A DNA stretch of 64,000 bases from Domibacillus sp. PGB-M46. GTDB taxonomy: Bacteria; Bacillota; Bacilli; Bacillales; Domibacillaceae. Below the pieces are notes generated by a model, which did no database searches, was not told where the DNA came from, and saw only the letters and a program-made list of their open reading frames with translations. The translations under genes were made by a program, and so were the position numbers. The stretch spans positions 270,413-334,412 of the forward strand of contig NZ_JAKGCR010000004.1 in assembly GCF_022668875.1 (NCBI RefSeq). The letters are read 5' to 3'. How positions within the stretch are numbered: the first letter of the stretch is position 1; every line of letters begins with the position of its first letter. Shown in pieces: positions 35,110 to 43,373 of this stretch.

Positions 35110-37662
35110 TTATCCCCGTTTCTGTTGTGGAAATGAACTTAAAACATTGAAACTCTGATATTCATCAGAATAAAAGTAACCATTAAAATTAAAAAACTTT
35201 ACTTTAAATTCATCATTATCTGTTGTAACGTCAAAAATATAATACGTACGCTCATGATATTGCCCTGTATACCAATCGCGCTGAATCTCTGTTCCAGTAG
35301 AGGAGTACGCCACTTCTACTTCATTATAATTATAGTAAGAACCGTCGAGATAATAGTTCGTTAAGAATTCTTGTGCTTTTTTTGCCGATACATTCAACGG
35401 CTTCACGTTAAACAGTTCAAAATCATAATCATCCAACAGCCACTTAGCATTCTCCTTTTTAAATGTATAGGTAACAAATCCCCCGGTGGTCATTTCATTA
35501 GTCAATTCCACTGTTTGCAACACTAATTTCTTAGAGCTTGATTCAAGTACTTGAAACGATAAATCCGTTGCCATTTCCCATGGAAACATTCTCGAGTCGC
35601 ATTCATAGCACATGTAATCTTCGTAATAAGATTCTAATGTCCCATATATATATTCATTTGTAGCCAGCTCCTTAAGATCATCTTCAAGAGTAGAAAAGTC
35701 ATTCTGGCCATAATTATCATTGTTTTCCCAACCACTAATTAAAACTTCAGAGATATCTGAACCTATCGTTTCGACCATTTCTTTCATTTTATCTAAAGAC
35801 GGTACTCCTGAAGATATTAACACTTTTACAGTTTTGGTCACTTCTGGATCACTGCCATTGTCATACTTGATAGTAATATTTGTTGCATCCCCATCCATAA
35901 CATTAGATTTAGCTATTACTTTTCCAAAATCATTCACTGTAACAATGTCCTTATTTTCCGATTCCAAGTCGAAACTGCTATCGGGCAGTTCAATTTCTTT
36001 CGCTTGTCCTGATTTATCAACTCCCTTTAAGGTTAATTGTTTTGCTTCTCCAGTTTTTAGTTCTATTGAGTCTACAAGGATATCCTTAAACCCACAGGTA
36101 GACTTATGGGTTAGAGGTTTGGATAATATCGGCACCTCTACATCCCAAAAACTATTATCCTCTGAACCAATTTGGGCGGTTGCTTCTACATAAATTTCAT
36201 CTTTTTGCCTGAAACAGACTTCATCAATAGACACTTGTCCTGAGATGTTTGTTTTATAACCTGCAGCAATATCAACACCAGCAAGTGTAAATTGAAGAAC
36301 TTGTGCTTGTACGTTGACCCCTGCTCCCATTTTTCCTTCCATGATTCCAGTAAGTGAATTCATTTTCGCGGAAGCGTCCATTTTAGAGCGATTAAATCCT
36401 CTCCAATCATCCTCTACTTTTTTTATACCGACATTATAATAGGTAGTGTTGGTTACTTCGAAGTCCAGATACACTTGACCTTCGGCAGTAAACTTTATAA
36501 AAAATTGAATTTGAGCTCCTGCTATGCCGTACGCCTTGATTGGGATTGGAACCCCAAGAGGGATGGTAGCCTCCTCCTTTTGGCCTGACAGTTCAAACTT
36601 CACATTCAAATTATTATCAATTCCACTTGTAAATTCCAACCGATTAACAGACAACCACTTTGAATCTAAATGTACTTCTGGGGTTAGAAGTTTAAGCTTG
36701 CCCCCAAGCGTTGCCGCTCCATGATCCTGCCCTTCGGGCAATAACTCGACTCCGCTGAATTCTATATAAGGATTCTCTCCCTCCATTCCAAACTTAATTG
36801 TTCCAACTGAATTTCCATCACTGTTAGCAATTTTGAAAGTACGTTTATTTCCTGTGCCACTCTGGCTAACAATATTCGGATAGACTTCAGGATCTAGGGT
36901 CATATCTTTTGCTTCAATAGGAATTACTTTTGAGATATCAATGTTTTCAATGACTTCTTCCATATTTGGTTCTATTGTTTTGATAACGGTATTAGTCCCA
37001 TCAAAAACACAGCTAATAACTTCCTTAGACCATCCATAAGGATATGAACTTGTAGGAGGCAGAATAATGATATCTCCACCAGAAATATTTTTTAATTCTT
37101 CTGGTGCACCTGCAAAGGTAAAGCTATTTTCTTCATATACAGGATTTAGCAGTACGTCTAAAATTTCTTTTGGCAAACTAATGATTCCCTGTTTTAATTC
37201 AACGGAATTATGACTATCTTCACGTGCGATAAATGCCTCTTCTTCTGAGATCTCGGTCCCTGTTGTGAAATTCTTTCTTACAGGTTTTTTTAATAGTTTC
37301 TTGCTTTTAGAGTAAACGTCTTCAGATATGTATAAAGAGTAAGATGTGTTTGGGAGATAGCCTTCTTCTGGAGGCTGGACAATGACTTGATTTCCTTCAT
37401 TTAATAAGAGTAATGTCACATTAACTTTTTGTTGAGAGGGGTCAAGTACATAAATATTTTTACTCGTTAAAGAGGAAACATCCACATCGTCATTGAAAGT
37501 GATCGTCCATTCTTTATTAAGCGGTACATTTTGTTCACTATCAAAACCCTCCCAATTTGTTTCAGCGTTAACTTGGTTACTACTAAAGACCGGATTACTA
37601 GCAATAAACATTAAAATTATCACAATAATGGTAAAAATCTTTCTAATATCAATAGATTTCAA
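35110..37662 (-). CDS. Large secreted protein with SbsA-type Ig-like and Big-like domains
   Basis: An 850-aa exported protein: signal peptide (residues 1-33), SbsA-type Ig-like domain (about 38-135, WTITFNDDVDVSSLTSKNIYV), a long beta-rich region (150-530) with no family I know, a Big_2-like domain (about 535-615, SIELKTGEAKQLTLKG), and a C-terminal region (630-850) whose WLLDDYDFELF pattern recalls NTF2/TcaA-like folds. No wall anchor visible. TTG start after GGAGGAGAG. It is the largest cargo gene between the two glnA-end repeats. Role unknown; extracellular surface or secreted factor. Confidence 0.7.
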   Translation of the reverse strand: MKSIDIRKIFTIIVIILMFIASNPVFSSNQVNAETNWEGFDSEQNVPLNKEWTITFNDDVDVSSLTSKNIYVLDPSQQKVNVTLLLLNEGNQVIVQPPEEGYLPNTSYSLYISEDVYSKSKKLLKKPVRKNFTTGTEISEEEAFIAREDSHNSVELKQGIISLPKEILDVLLNPVYEENSFTFAGAPEELKNISGGDIIILPPTSSYPYGWSKEVISCVFDGTNTVIKTIEPNMEEVIENIDISKVIPIEAKDMTLDPEVYPNIVSQSGTGNKRTFKIANSDGNSVGTIKFGMEGENPYIEFSGVELLPEGQDHGAATLGGKLKLLTPEVHLDSKWLSVNRLEFTSGIDNNLNVKFELSGQKEEATIPLGVPIPIKAYGIAGAQIQFFIKFTAEGQVYLDFEVTNTTYYNVGIKKVEDDWRGFNRSKMDASAKMNSLTGIMEGKMGAGVNVQAQVLQFTLAGVDIAAGYKTNISGQVSIDEVCFRQKDEIYVEATAQIGSEDNSFWDVEVPILSKPLTHKSTCGFKDILVDSIELKTGEAKQLTLKGVDKSGQAKEIELPDSSFDLESENKDIVTVNDFGKVIAKSNVMDGDATNITIKYDNGSDPEVTKTVKVLISSGVPSLDKMKEMVETIGSDISEVLISGWENNDNYGQNDFSTLEDDLKELATNEYIYGTLESYYEDYMCYECDSRMFPWEMATDLSFQVLESSSKKLVLQTVELTNEMTTGGFVTYTFKKENAKWLLDDYDFELFNVKPLNVSAKKAQEFLTNYYLDGSYYNYNEVEVAYSSTGTEIQRDWYTGQYHERTYYIFDVTTDNDEFKVKFFNFNGYFYSDEYQSFNVLSSFPQQKRG

Positions 37663-37947
37663 ACAACTCTCCTCCTGTATTGTATCCTACACTCCGCTAA
37701 GGGTAGTATAATTTTCCCTTATAACAAAAACAATTCTTTTTTAAGAAATATTTCCCTTAATTGCATGATTAACTATACATTATTTGTGAAATATATTGAA
37801 TAAATAACATTAAAAGTAATTTATGTAATTATTTTCAATCACGAAATATTAACTAAATACAATTTTCTTTTATTTTGATTTACTTTATTGTACACCTTTA
37901 CCAAACATATATTCTTACGCATGTCAATTGGAAAAGAGGCGGTTACT

Positions 37948-38418
37948 TTGGGCTACACAAAAACACATCTTGAAGAGTTTGTAGAGGCATTATATATGAA
38001 AATTGGTGTCTCAAGACCAGCAGAATTAGATATTGAGTTAATTGCAGCACGGATAGGAATCATAGTAGAATACATACCCGGCCCTAGCAAAGGCGTAGAA
38101 GTAGGATCACGTTCAATTATCATGTTAAACAACTCTCTTCCTCCTACCTTGCAGTGGCAAGATTTTGCACATGAAATTGCGCATATTCTTCGCCACTCTG
38201 GAAATCAGTACATACTTCCTCATGATTTTAGGATGCTTCAGGAATAGCAGGCAAGCCACTTCGCTTTATATTTCTGTATACCTGGTTTTATGCTTCAGGA
38301 TATTGATCTTCCTAATTCTAAGCAAGAAGCAATCTTAAAAGTCATGGATGTCTTTCATGTGACTCCTACTTTTGCAGCTGCTCGGCTTGATCAGTGGTTT
38401 AATCATATATTTTTTTAA
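37948..38418 (+). pseudogene. immA: ImmA/IrrE-type metallopeptidase gene with in-frame amber codon
   Basis: TTG start: GYTKTHLEEFVEALYMKIGV, zinc motif DFAHEIAHILRHSG (HExxH with third ligand region downstream), then RMLQE-TAG and, in the same frame, QASHFALYFCIPGFMLQDID to TAA at 38418. Relatives read LQEWQASHFALY here, so TGG has become TAG. ImmA normally cleaves an ImmR-type repressor to induce an integrated element; the truncated form keeps HExxH but loses the C-terminal third. Sits just upstream of the integrase. Confidence 0.78.
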
Positions 38419-38604
38419 CCCTTAAAGAACATACATTCCGAATAAAAGTTTGTGAAATACTTTCATACATAAAGACGTAGATCCTTTTCACTTTTTGTAT
38501 GATCTATTACTGTTTATGGATAGTTATCGGGACTGTTTGTATTTGTTTGTATATTGAATCATCCTCTAATACGTTAAATGATATAAACAAAGGAGTGAAC
38601 TACT

Positions 38605-39738
38605 ATGGCTAGTTTTCGTAAGTTAGGCAGCGTCTGGCAGTATCGTGTTCGCTATAAACGTGAAGATAGCGACGAATGGATGGAAGTATCTAAAATTGGC
38701 TTTAAAACGAAGAAAGAAGCACAAATAGCTGCTGCTAATAAAGAACGTGAGTTATCAAATGGTATTGAGCAAGGCGAGATGAATTTTGCCTTTTACATGA
38801 ATGAATGGCTTGCTCAATATATAAAAGACAAGAAACGCCCTAATACATATAGAACTTATCGCAATGCGATTGAAAAGCACGCTATTCCCCGTTTCGGTCA
38901 TATGGATATAAAAGATGTTAAACCTATGATGTATCAAAAATTTATCGACAGTAAAATCGAAGAAGGTCTTTCTACTGAAACAGCACGACGCATTCATAAT
39001 GCGGTATACCAGGCATATAAACGAACTGTAATAAATGGCTACTTAGAAAAAAATCCATGTGAACACGTACAGATCACCAAGCGTGAAGTAAAAAGGCTTA
39101 AATATTTAGAGCCAGAGCTAGTTCCCCTTTTTCTTAAAGAAGCATATAAGCGTGGTCAGATATATGGTTTGTTTTTCAGGCTACTGTTTGAAACCGGTAT
39201 GCGGAAAGGTGAAGCAGCTGCTCTCCAATGGTCAGATCTAAATTGGAAAGATGAAACGATTCGTATTCAACGCTCATTGGATTTCCAACCCGAAGAAGAT
39301 GAGGAATTGTTTGGCCAAACAAAAACTTATCATTCTGACCGGATTATCACTATTCGTTCTTCTCTTCTATCTGAAATTCAGACTCATCTAAAATACCAAA
39401 ATGAACGTAAGCTGCATTTAGACGATTTGTATATTTACGACTTGAATCTAGTTCTTTGCCGTGATGACGGATCACCCTTACCTAAATCTACATTGTTTAG
39501 TGCTTTTGATAGTTGCTTGAAGAAAATTGATGGTCCAAAGCTTCCTATTCATTCAACTCGGCATACTCATGCTGTAATGTTGTTAGAAGCTGGTGCAGAT
39601 ATGAAAATGGTTCAAGAAAGACTTGGCCATGGTTCCATGCAAATTACTTCAGACGTGTATGCGCATGTTTCAAAAAAGATGGAATCTCGGTCATTAGATC
39701 GATTTGACAGCTATATGCAGGAATTAGAGGAATCGTAA
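38605..39738 (+). CDS. int: Tyrosine-recombinase integrase (phage/ICE type)
   Basis: A 377-aa integrase. N-terminal arm-binding domain (SFRKLGSVWQYRVRYK), SAM-like core-binding domain (about 65-150), catalytic domain with Arg in ETGMRKGEAAALQWSDL (near 200), HSTRHTHAVMLLEAGADMKM (HxxR near 315), LGHGSMQITSDVYAHVS with the nucleophile Tyr near 352. All catalytic residues are visible. Start after AAAGGAG. Its stop lies 67 bases from the right glnA-end repeat, the usual position of int next to its attachment site. Confidence 0.93.
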   Translation: MASFRKLGSVWQYRVRYKREDSDEWMEVSKIGFKTKKEAQIAAANKERELSNGIEQGEMNFAFYMNEWLAQYIKDKKRPNTYRTYRNAIEKHAIPRFGHMDIKDVKPMMYQKFIDSKIEEGLSTETARRIHNAVYQAYKRTVINGYLEKNPCEHVQITKREVKRLKYLEPELVPLFLKEAYKRGQIYGLFFRLLFETGMRKGEAAALQWSDLNWKDETIRIQRSLDFQPEEDEELFGQTKTYHSDRIITIRSSLLSEIQTHLKYQNERKLHLDDLYIYDLNLVLCRDDGSPLPKSTLFSAFDSCLKKIDGPKLPIHSTRHTHAVMLLEAGADMKMVQERLGHGSMQITSDVYAHVSKKMESRSLDRFDSYMQELEES

Positions 39739-39805
39739 AAAATCCGTGGTAAAAATGTGGTAAGGTTCTAAAAACTTTACCACGAACCCCATAAATTTAG
39801 GGCAA

Positions 39806-39904
39806 AAGAAAAACCCCTTGAAGCCATACGGCTCAAGGGGCTTGTCCATCTTAGTACATTTGCATGTACTGTTCGCGCTCCCAAGGATGTACTTGTGTGC
39901 GGAA
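39806..39904. repeat. Right glnA-3'-end repeat (putative att site)
   Basis: Minus strand reads IFRTQVHPWEREQYMQMY-stop, the end of glutamine synthetase, followed by its terminator. Eighty-one bases are identical to 30604-30684. This copy keeps the reading frame for two more codons than the left one. glnA does not continue beyond about 39910. Confidence 0.82.
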
Positions 39905-40189
39905 TATAATTCTTTCTCTTTTAGGATTAAAATAGCTTCAAAAAGCCTGGAAAATCAATACTTTCCTTATTAAAAAATTCATTCCTTTTCATATCTTATT
40001 TGTTTTGTGTGGGTGGTTCGTGGGTGTTGCCGCTGTTTTTTAATTTTCACCCACAATAAATTTAGGGATAAAAGGACTGCCTTCCCTTCTCTACGAATTG
40101 ATCATGGCATCTTTTTTTATAACTATTCCTAACATTCTCTCAAGATTTTTGGTACTCTACTCGGTTCAAACTAGCAATCTCTACTCTGT

Positions 40190-40515
40190 CAAAAGCATAT
40201 CGCTTGTTGTGATTATTAATTATAGGATGGCTCAAATGTGTAGCTGGCTGTTACTTTCGGTGTCATTTCTACGGATTCGGATAAAAGAAAACAAGAATAT
40301 TTCCCTATCGCCGACTCTACTGCTTGTTTTGTTATTTCTCGTTCTATCCCCGTCAAAACTAACTCCAATTCCTTGCTCGTGCGTCCACCATTCCTTTTCG
40401 ATTAATTTTGCCTCAACGCGCCGCCACGTCCCCCACTATAATGCGGTCTATCTATTCTCATAAGCTCTTTTATTTTCTGTTCAGACTGCTTTTCCGTACT
40501 CCTTTGTTCCACTGT
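40190..40515 (-). pseudogene. ArpU-family phage regulator, N-terminal relic
   Basis: Minus strand: EQRSTEKQSEQKIKELMRID, then in a shifted frame VLTGIEREITKQAVESAIGK and VEMTPKVTASYTFEPS. The KxxVExAxxKY...TASYxxEP pattern is that of ArpU-type transcriptional regulators of late phage genes. The C-terminal helix-turn-helix is missing. Confidence 0.5.
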
Positions 40516-40614
40516 CTATCCTTTATTTCCTAAATCGGCCAACCTGTTATTTTTTCTTCGCCCAGGTTATTAATTGATCTTCAAAATCCTTCACTTGCTC
40601 ACCCCTTCCTAAAC

Positions 40615-40665
40615 AAAAAAGAGGACACCGATCACACAGCAATTCAGCTATACAATCGGTGTCCA
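40615..40665 (-). terminator. Long-stem terminator
   Basis: GGACACCGAT (40623-) pairs with ATCGGTGTCC (40655-) and the minus strand continues into a T-run. It follows the 428-aa membrane protein gene. Confidence 0.75.
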
Positions 40666-40769
40666 CAGACTTTCCTATCTTCGACATATTCTTTTAAAAA
40701 GGCATATTATCATCCATAGTTAATCTGGCGCTAAAAATCATTCCAATGATCAACTTTTATTTCTTTTGC

Positions 40770-42056
40770 TTAAACTGTTAGATAAGTTTTCATTTCCTGT
40801 CTATCTGAGTACTCAACAATCATTTCAAGAGGTTTATTTACACCATCAACAATAGTAGGTGCTTTAAAATTTGTAAGTGGTGCAGGTAAAACTGCTTTAA
40901 CAGATTTTGTTGATTTTTCAATATATTCTTTTTCTTTGAACCTAAAAGCTTTGACTGAAAATGAGTCAGACCATTCTGTAACTCTTTGGTGAATTGCTTT
41001 GTGGCTGTTATTGTTTTCGTTTTCAAATTCACTTATTTTGAATACTACAGCTTGTATTTCTCCTTCTGAGTATCCACAAGCATACAAAAATGGTATATAC
41101 ATTTCTTTTAACCATTTGAAGTATAAATTGATGATTTCTTGGATGTCATTGTATTCTTCAAGAGTCCGCTTTGCTTCTTTGATGAATTCCTCTTCTCCAA
41201 ATAGTTTTCCAAAAAACACACCATTTTTTATGTTTGTTAATTTGTTCAATGAATCTTTTTGTAAAGAAAGCATATTAAGTAATATATCTATTGTCTTATT
41301 AAACCGATCTTCACCTTGGTTTCTAATAACATCATCAAACTTTCCATTTTCCCTAAAATGAGGGATCACTCTCACTTCGAAATAGTTAATATTTCCCTGG
41401 GCATGAGATAAGTAATCCTTCATATGAAGTTTCTTAAGCTCATCCAGCTGATATTTAATTTGTTTTAACCTTTGATTAATTTGTTGCATATGTTGTTGAG
41501 CAACTACTACAGAAGCTAATTGGAAACTAGCATTCAACACTAGTGCCGGATCTATTTCTTTAATTATTTTTGCATGTTCTAGAATTTTAGGGCTACCTTG
41601 TGCTGATATTGCCATGCTACGATACCCAGTTCCATCTTTCGTTTGCATTACTTTTGCTGTACCATTTTTAAACTTCTCCATCATTTCAGGCGTAAAGACG
41701 ATTTTTAACTTATCACCATCACGGATCGTTGGGTAAAAAGCCGTCACAACTTCTGAAATAACCGGCATAGTGGAACTTGGCAAAGATAATTTGTTTTTAT
41801 ATTTTAACTCTTGTGGTATCACGTCAATTTTATTTACCTTAATAGGTAATTGCTCTAATTGTTTTTGTTTTTGTTTTTGCTTTATCTCTCTTTTCTCCGA
41901 CTGCTTCTCTGCTATTAAAGTAGGATTTAACACTTTAGTATTATCAAAAGATCTATTTTTCTTGATTGACGAACGACTCCTTAATAATATAAAAATAAAA
42001 ACCACAAGTAAGATTATAACAACTGAAAGAATATAATCAGACAAATTCTCACTCAC
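40770..42056 (-). CDS. Membrane-anchored coiled-coil protein of unknown function, 428 aa
   Basis: One N-terminal transmembrane helix (residues 8-25), a Lys/Gln-rich linker (KQKQKQKQLEQ), a globular region (about 85-165), then AAALV-type hydrophobic LNASFQLASVVVAQQHM leading into a coiled coil (QQINQRLKQIKYQLDELKKL) and a helical C-terminal domain. No family recognised. Located between a broken phage antirepressor and an ArpU relic, behind its own terminator, it occupies the prophage cargo (moron) position. It could be an exclusion or defence protein, but that is inference from position only. Confidence 0.6.
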   Translation of the reverse strand: MSENLSDYILSVVIILLVVFIFILLRSRSSIKKNRSFDNTKVLNPTLIAEKQSEKREIKQKQKQKQLEQLPIKVNKIDVIPQELKYKNKLSLPSSTMPVISEVVTAFYPTIRDGDKLKIVFTPEMMEKFKNGTAKVMQTKDGTGYRSMAISAQGSPKILEHAKIIKEIDPALVLNASFQLASVVVAQQHMQQINQRLKQIKYQLDELKKLHMKDYLSHAQGNINYFEVRVIPHFRENGKFDDVIRNQGEDRFNKTIDILLNMLSLQKDSLNKLTNIKNGVFFGKLFGEEEFIKEAKRTLEEYNDIQEIINLYFKWLKEMYIPFLYACGYSEGEIQAVVFKISEFENENNNSHKAIHQRVTEWSDSFSVKAFRFKEKEYIEKSTKSVKAVLPAPLTNFKAPTIVDGVNKPLEMIVEYSDRQEMKTYLTV

Positions 42057-42299
42057 TTTCCTTTCTTAATAATCATCTTATAATTTATCATAATTCATCA
42101 TACAAAAAAATCCAGTATTTTTAAAAATTAAAAACAGAAAGTTGGATTTTGTTGTTTGATGTAATTATCCTTCCAATTATTAGTGTGAATTAAGAATATT
42201 ATCTAATTTTTATCTTGCCGCCTTTGAAAGTAAAATACGGAATGTTTCTCTCCCTTTCGGCGTCATCAATATTTGGATATTTGCTTCTCCATTATGTTC

Positions 42300-42850
42300 C
42301 TACTCTTTTATTTCAAAAAGCACCGATACATGCCGCGCGTATAGTTTCAATTTCCCTTTTGAATCTTGGTACAAACAGTGCTTCTCTAATAGCCAGCTGA
42401 TCAGCTTTTGTTCACTAGTTTTTAATTCTTTGGCCGTGTCACGGAAGTTTGTCAGCAAGTGCCGATCTACAAGCGCGTTAAAGTATTCTGCTTTTGTCTG
42501 CATGACTTCAATTTGCTCGTCTTGCTTCCGAACCGTTTCAAGTGTTGCTTGGAATATTAATTTTTTCTGTCGATCTTTATGAGCTAAATAGGTTTGAACA
42601 AACAACTAACGGTTTGCTACGTAGAGCCCCTTGTTTTTCGAATCATCGGCAGCATTTCATGCGTTACATACTGCTTAAATTGTTTTGCTCCTTTTTTGTG
42701 GCTGGTAAGGATTAATGAATATAAACCAGGCCTGTAAAAATAGCGACTTCTCGGTTTCCTCCAAGAGTGTAAATTTTACTTTTCCCTTTCGTTTCTATCC
42801 AATCGGGATAATGCCTTACGGCTATTCCCCTGTAAAAAGAATAGTCTTCC
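42300..42850 (-). pseudogene. Phage antirepressor (BRO-N plus KilAC domains), broken
   Basis: From right to left: GGNREVAIFTG, frameshift, LYSLILTSHKKGAKQFKQYV then THEMLPMIRKTRG (BRO-N domain), a TAG, then the frame 42605-42300 with RKQDEQIEVMQTKAEYFNAL, LLTNFRDTAKELKTSEQ and WLLEKHCLYQDSKGK (KilAC C-terminal domain). At least one frameshift and one stop separate the two domains. Only the KilAC part remains as an ORF. Confidence 0.7.
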
Positions 42851-43373
42851 TGGCTATTCTTTACTTGATAGTTTTTACCTCTTCTGTAGCTGCTTCGACA
42901 ATACTAAATAATTCAGTTTTACTATTTCATCTTTACAACATTTTGAGAGAGTCCTTTAGTAACTCAGTGTTAAATCTTTTTTTAAAAAGATAAAAGAAGC
43001 ACCAGAAGAACAGCTAGAGGAAATGCAGAAAATTTGGGAAGTCATCAAAAAACGCGGACTCAATAAATAGACATGCTATCACATGTACTTATTAAGGCTT
43101 TACATACGTACTATTTTTCTCAATACAAAAGGAGAATAGTGCGGCCTGCAATTTGTTATTCTTTTGCAATTAACCCAACCGTTCGATAACTTCAATGAAA
43201 AAGAGCGTCAATCATTTGATCAACGCTCTATCTTACTTCAAGCATGTCCAACTTTTTAATAATCACATAAATACTTTGTAAAGAAAAATGAATACATCAA
43301 AGGATACCACTGTCTGCTTGCTAGTCCAACTAGGATGAATATACACGCTTCTTTTTTTCTTAGTTCTATTTCA
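42851..43373. other. Gap, gene fragments only
   Basis: On the plus strand a frame without start ends KEAPEEQLEEMQKIWEVI then KKRGLNK-stop at 43069, the tail of a lost gene. A weak hairpin (GAGCGTC / CAACGCTC) lies at 43200-43230, just downstream of the helicase gene. No intact gene. Confidence 0.4.

Larger units (their letters stand above)
39905..40769. other. Gap with a decayed phage regulator
   Basis: Contains the relic at 40190-40515 and a terminator at 40615-40665. The ATAAATTTAGGGxxAAAAG sequence next to the right att repeat (39791-39807) recurs at 40063-40079. No intact gene. Confidence 0.5.

Noticed and set aside
35720..36193. 157-codon plus-strand frame
   Set aside because: Antisense of the 850-aa secreted protein; no ribosome site.
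30604..39904. The glnA-end repeats as a functional glutamine synthetase gene or a riboswitch
   Set aside because: Only the last 12-18 codons and the terminator are present, with no upstream coding continuation in either copy.
40098..40463. 121-codon plus-strand frame
   Set aside because: Antisense to the ArpU-type relic; Ser/Leu-rich with no start site and no motif.
42715..42993. 92-codon plus-strand membrane-like frame
   Set aside because: Partly antisense to the antirepressor relic, with no ribosome site.
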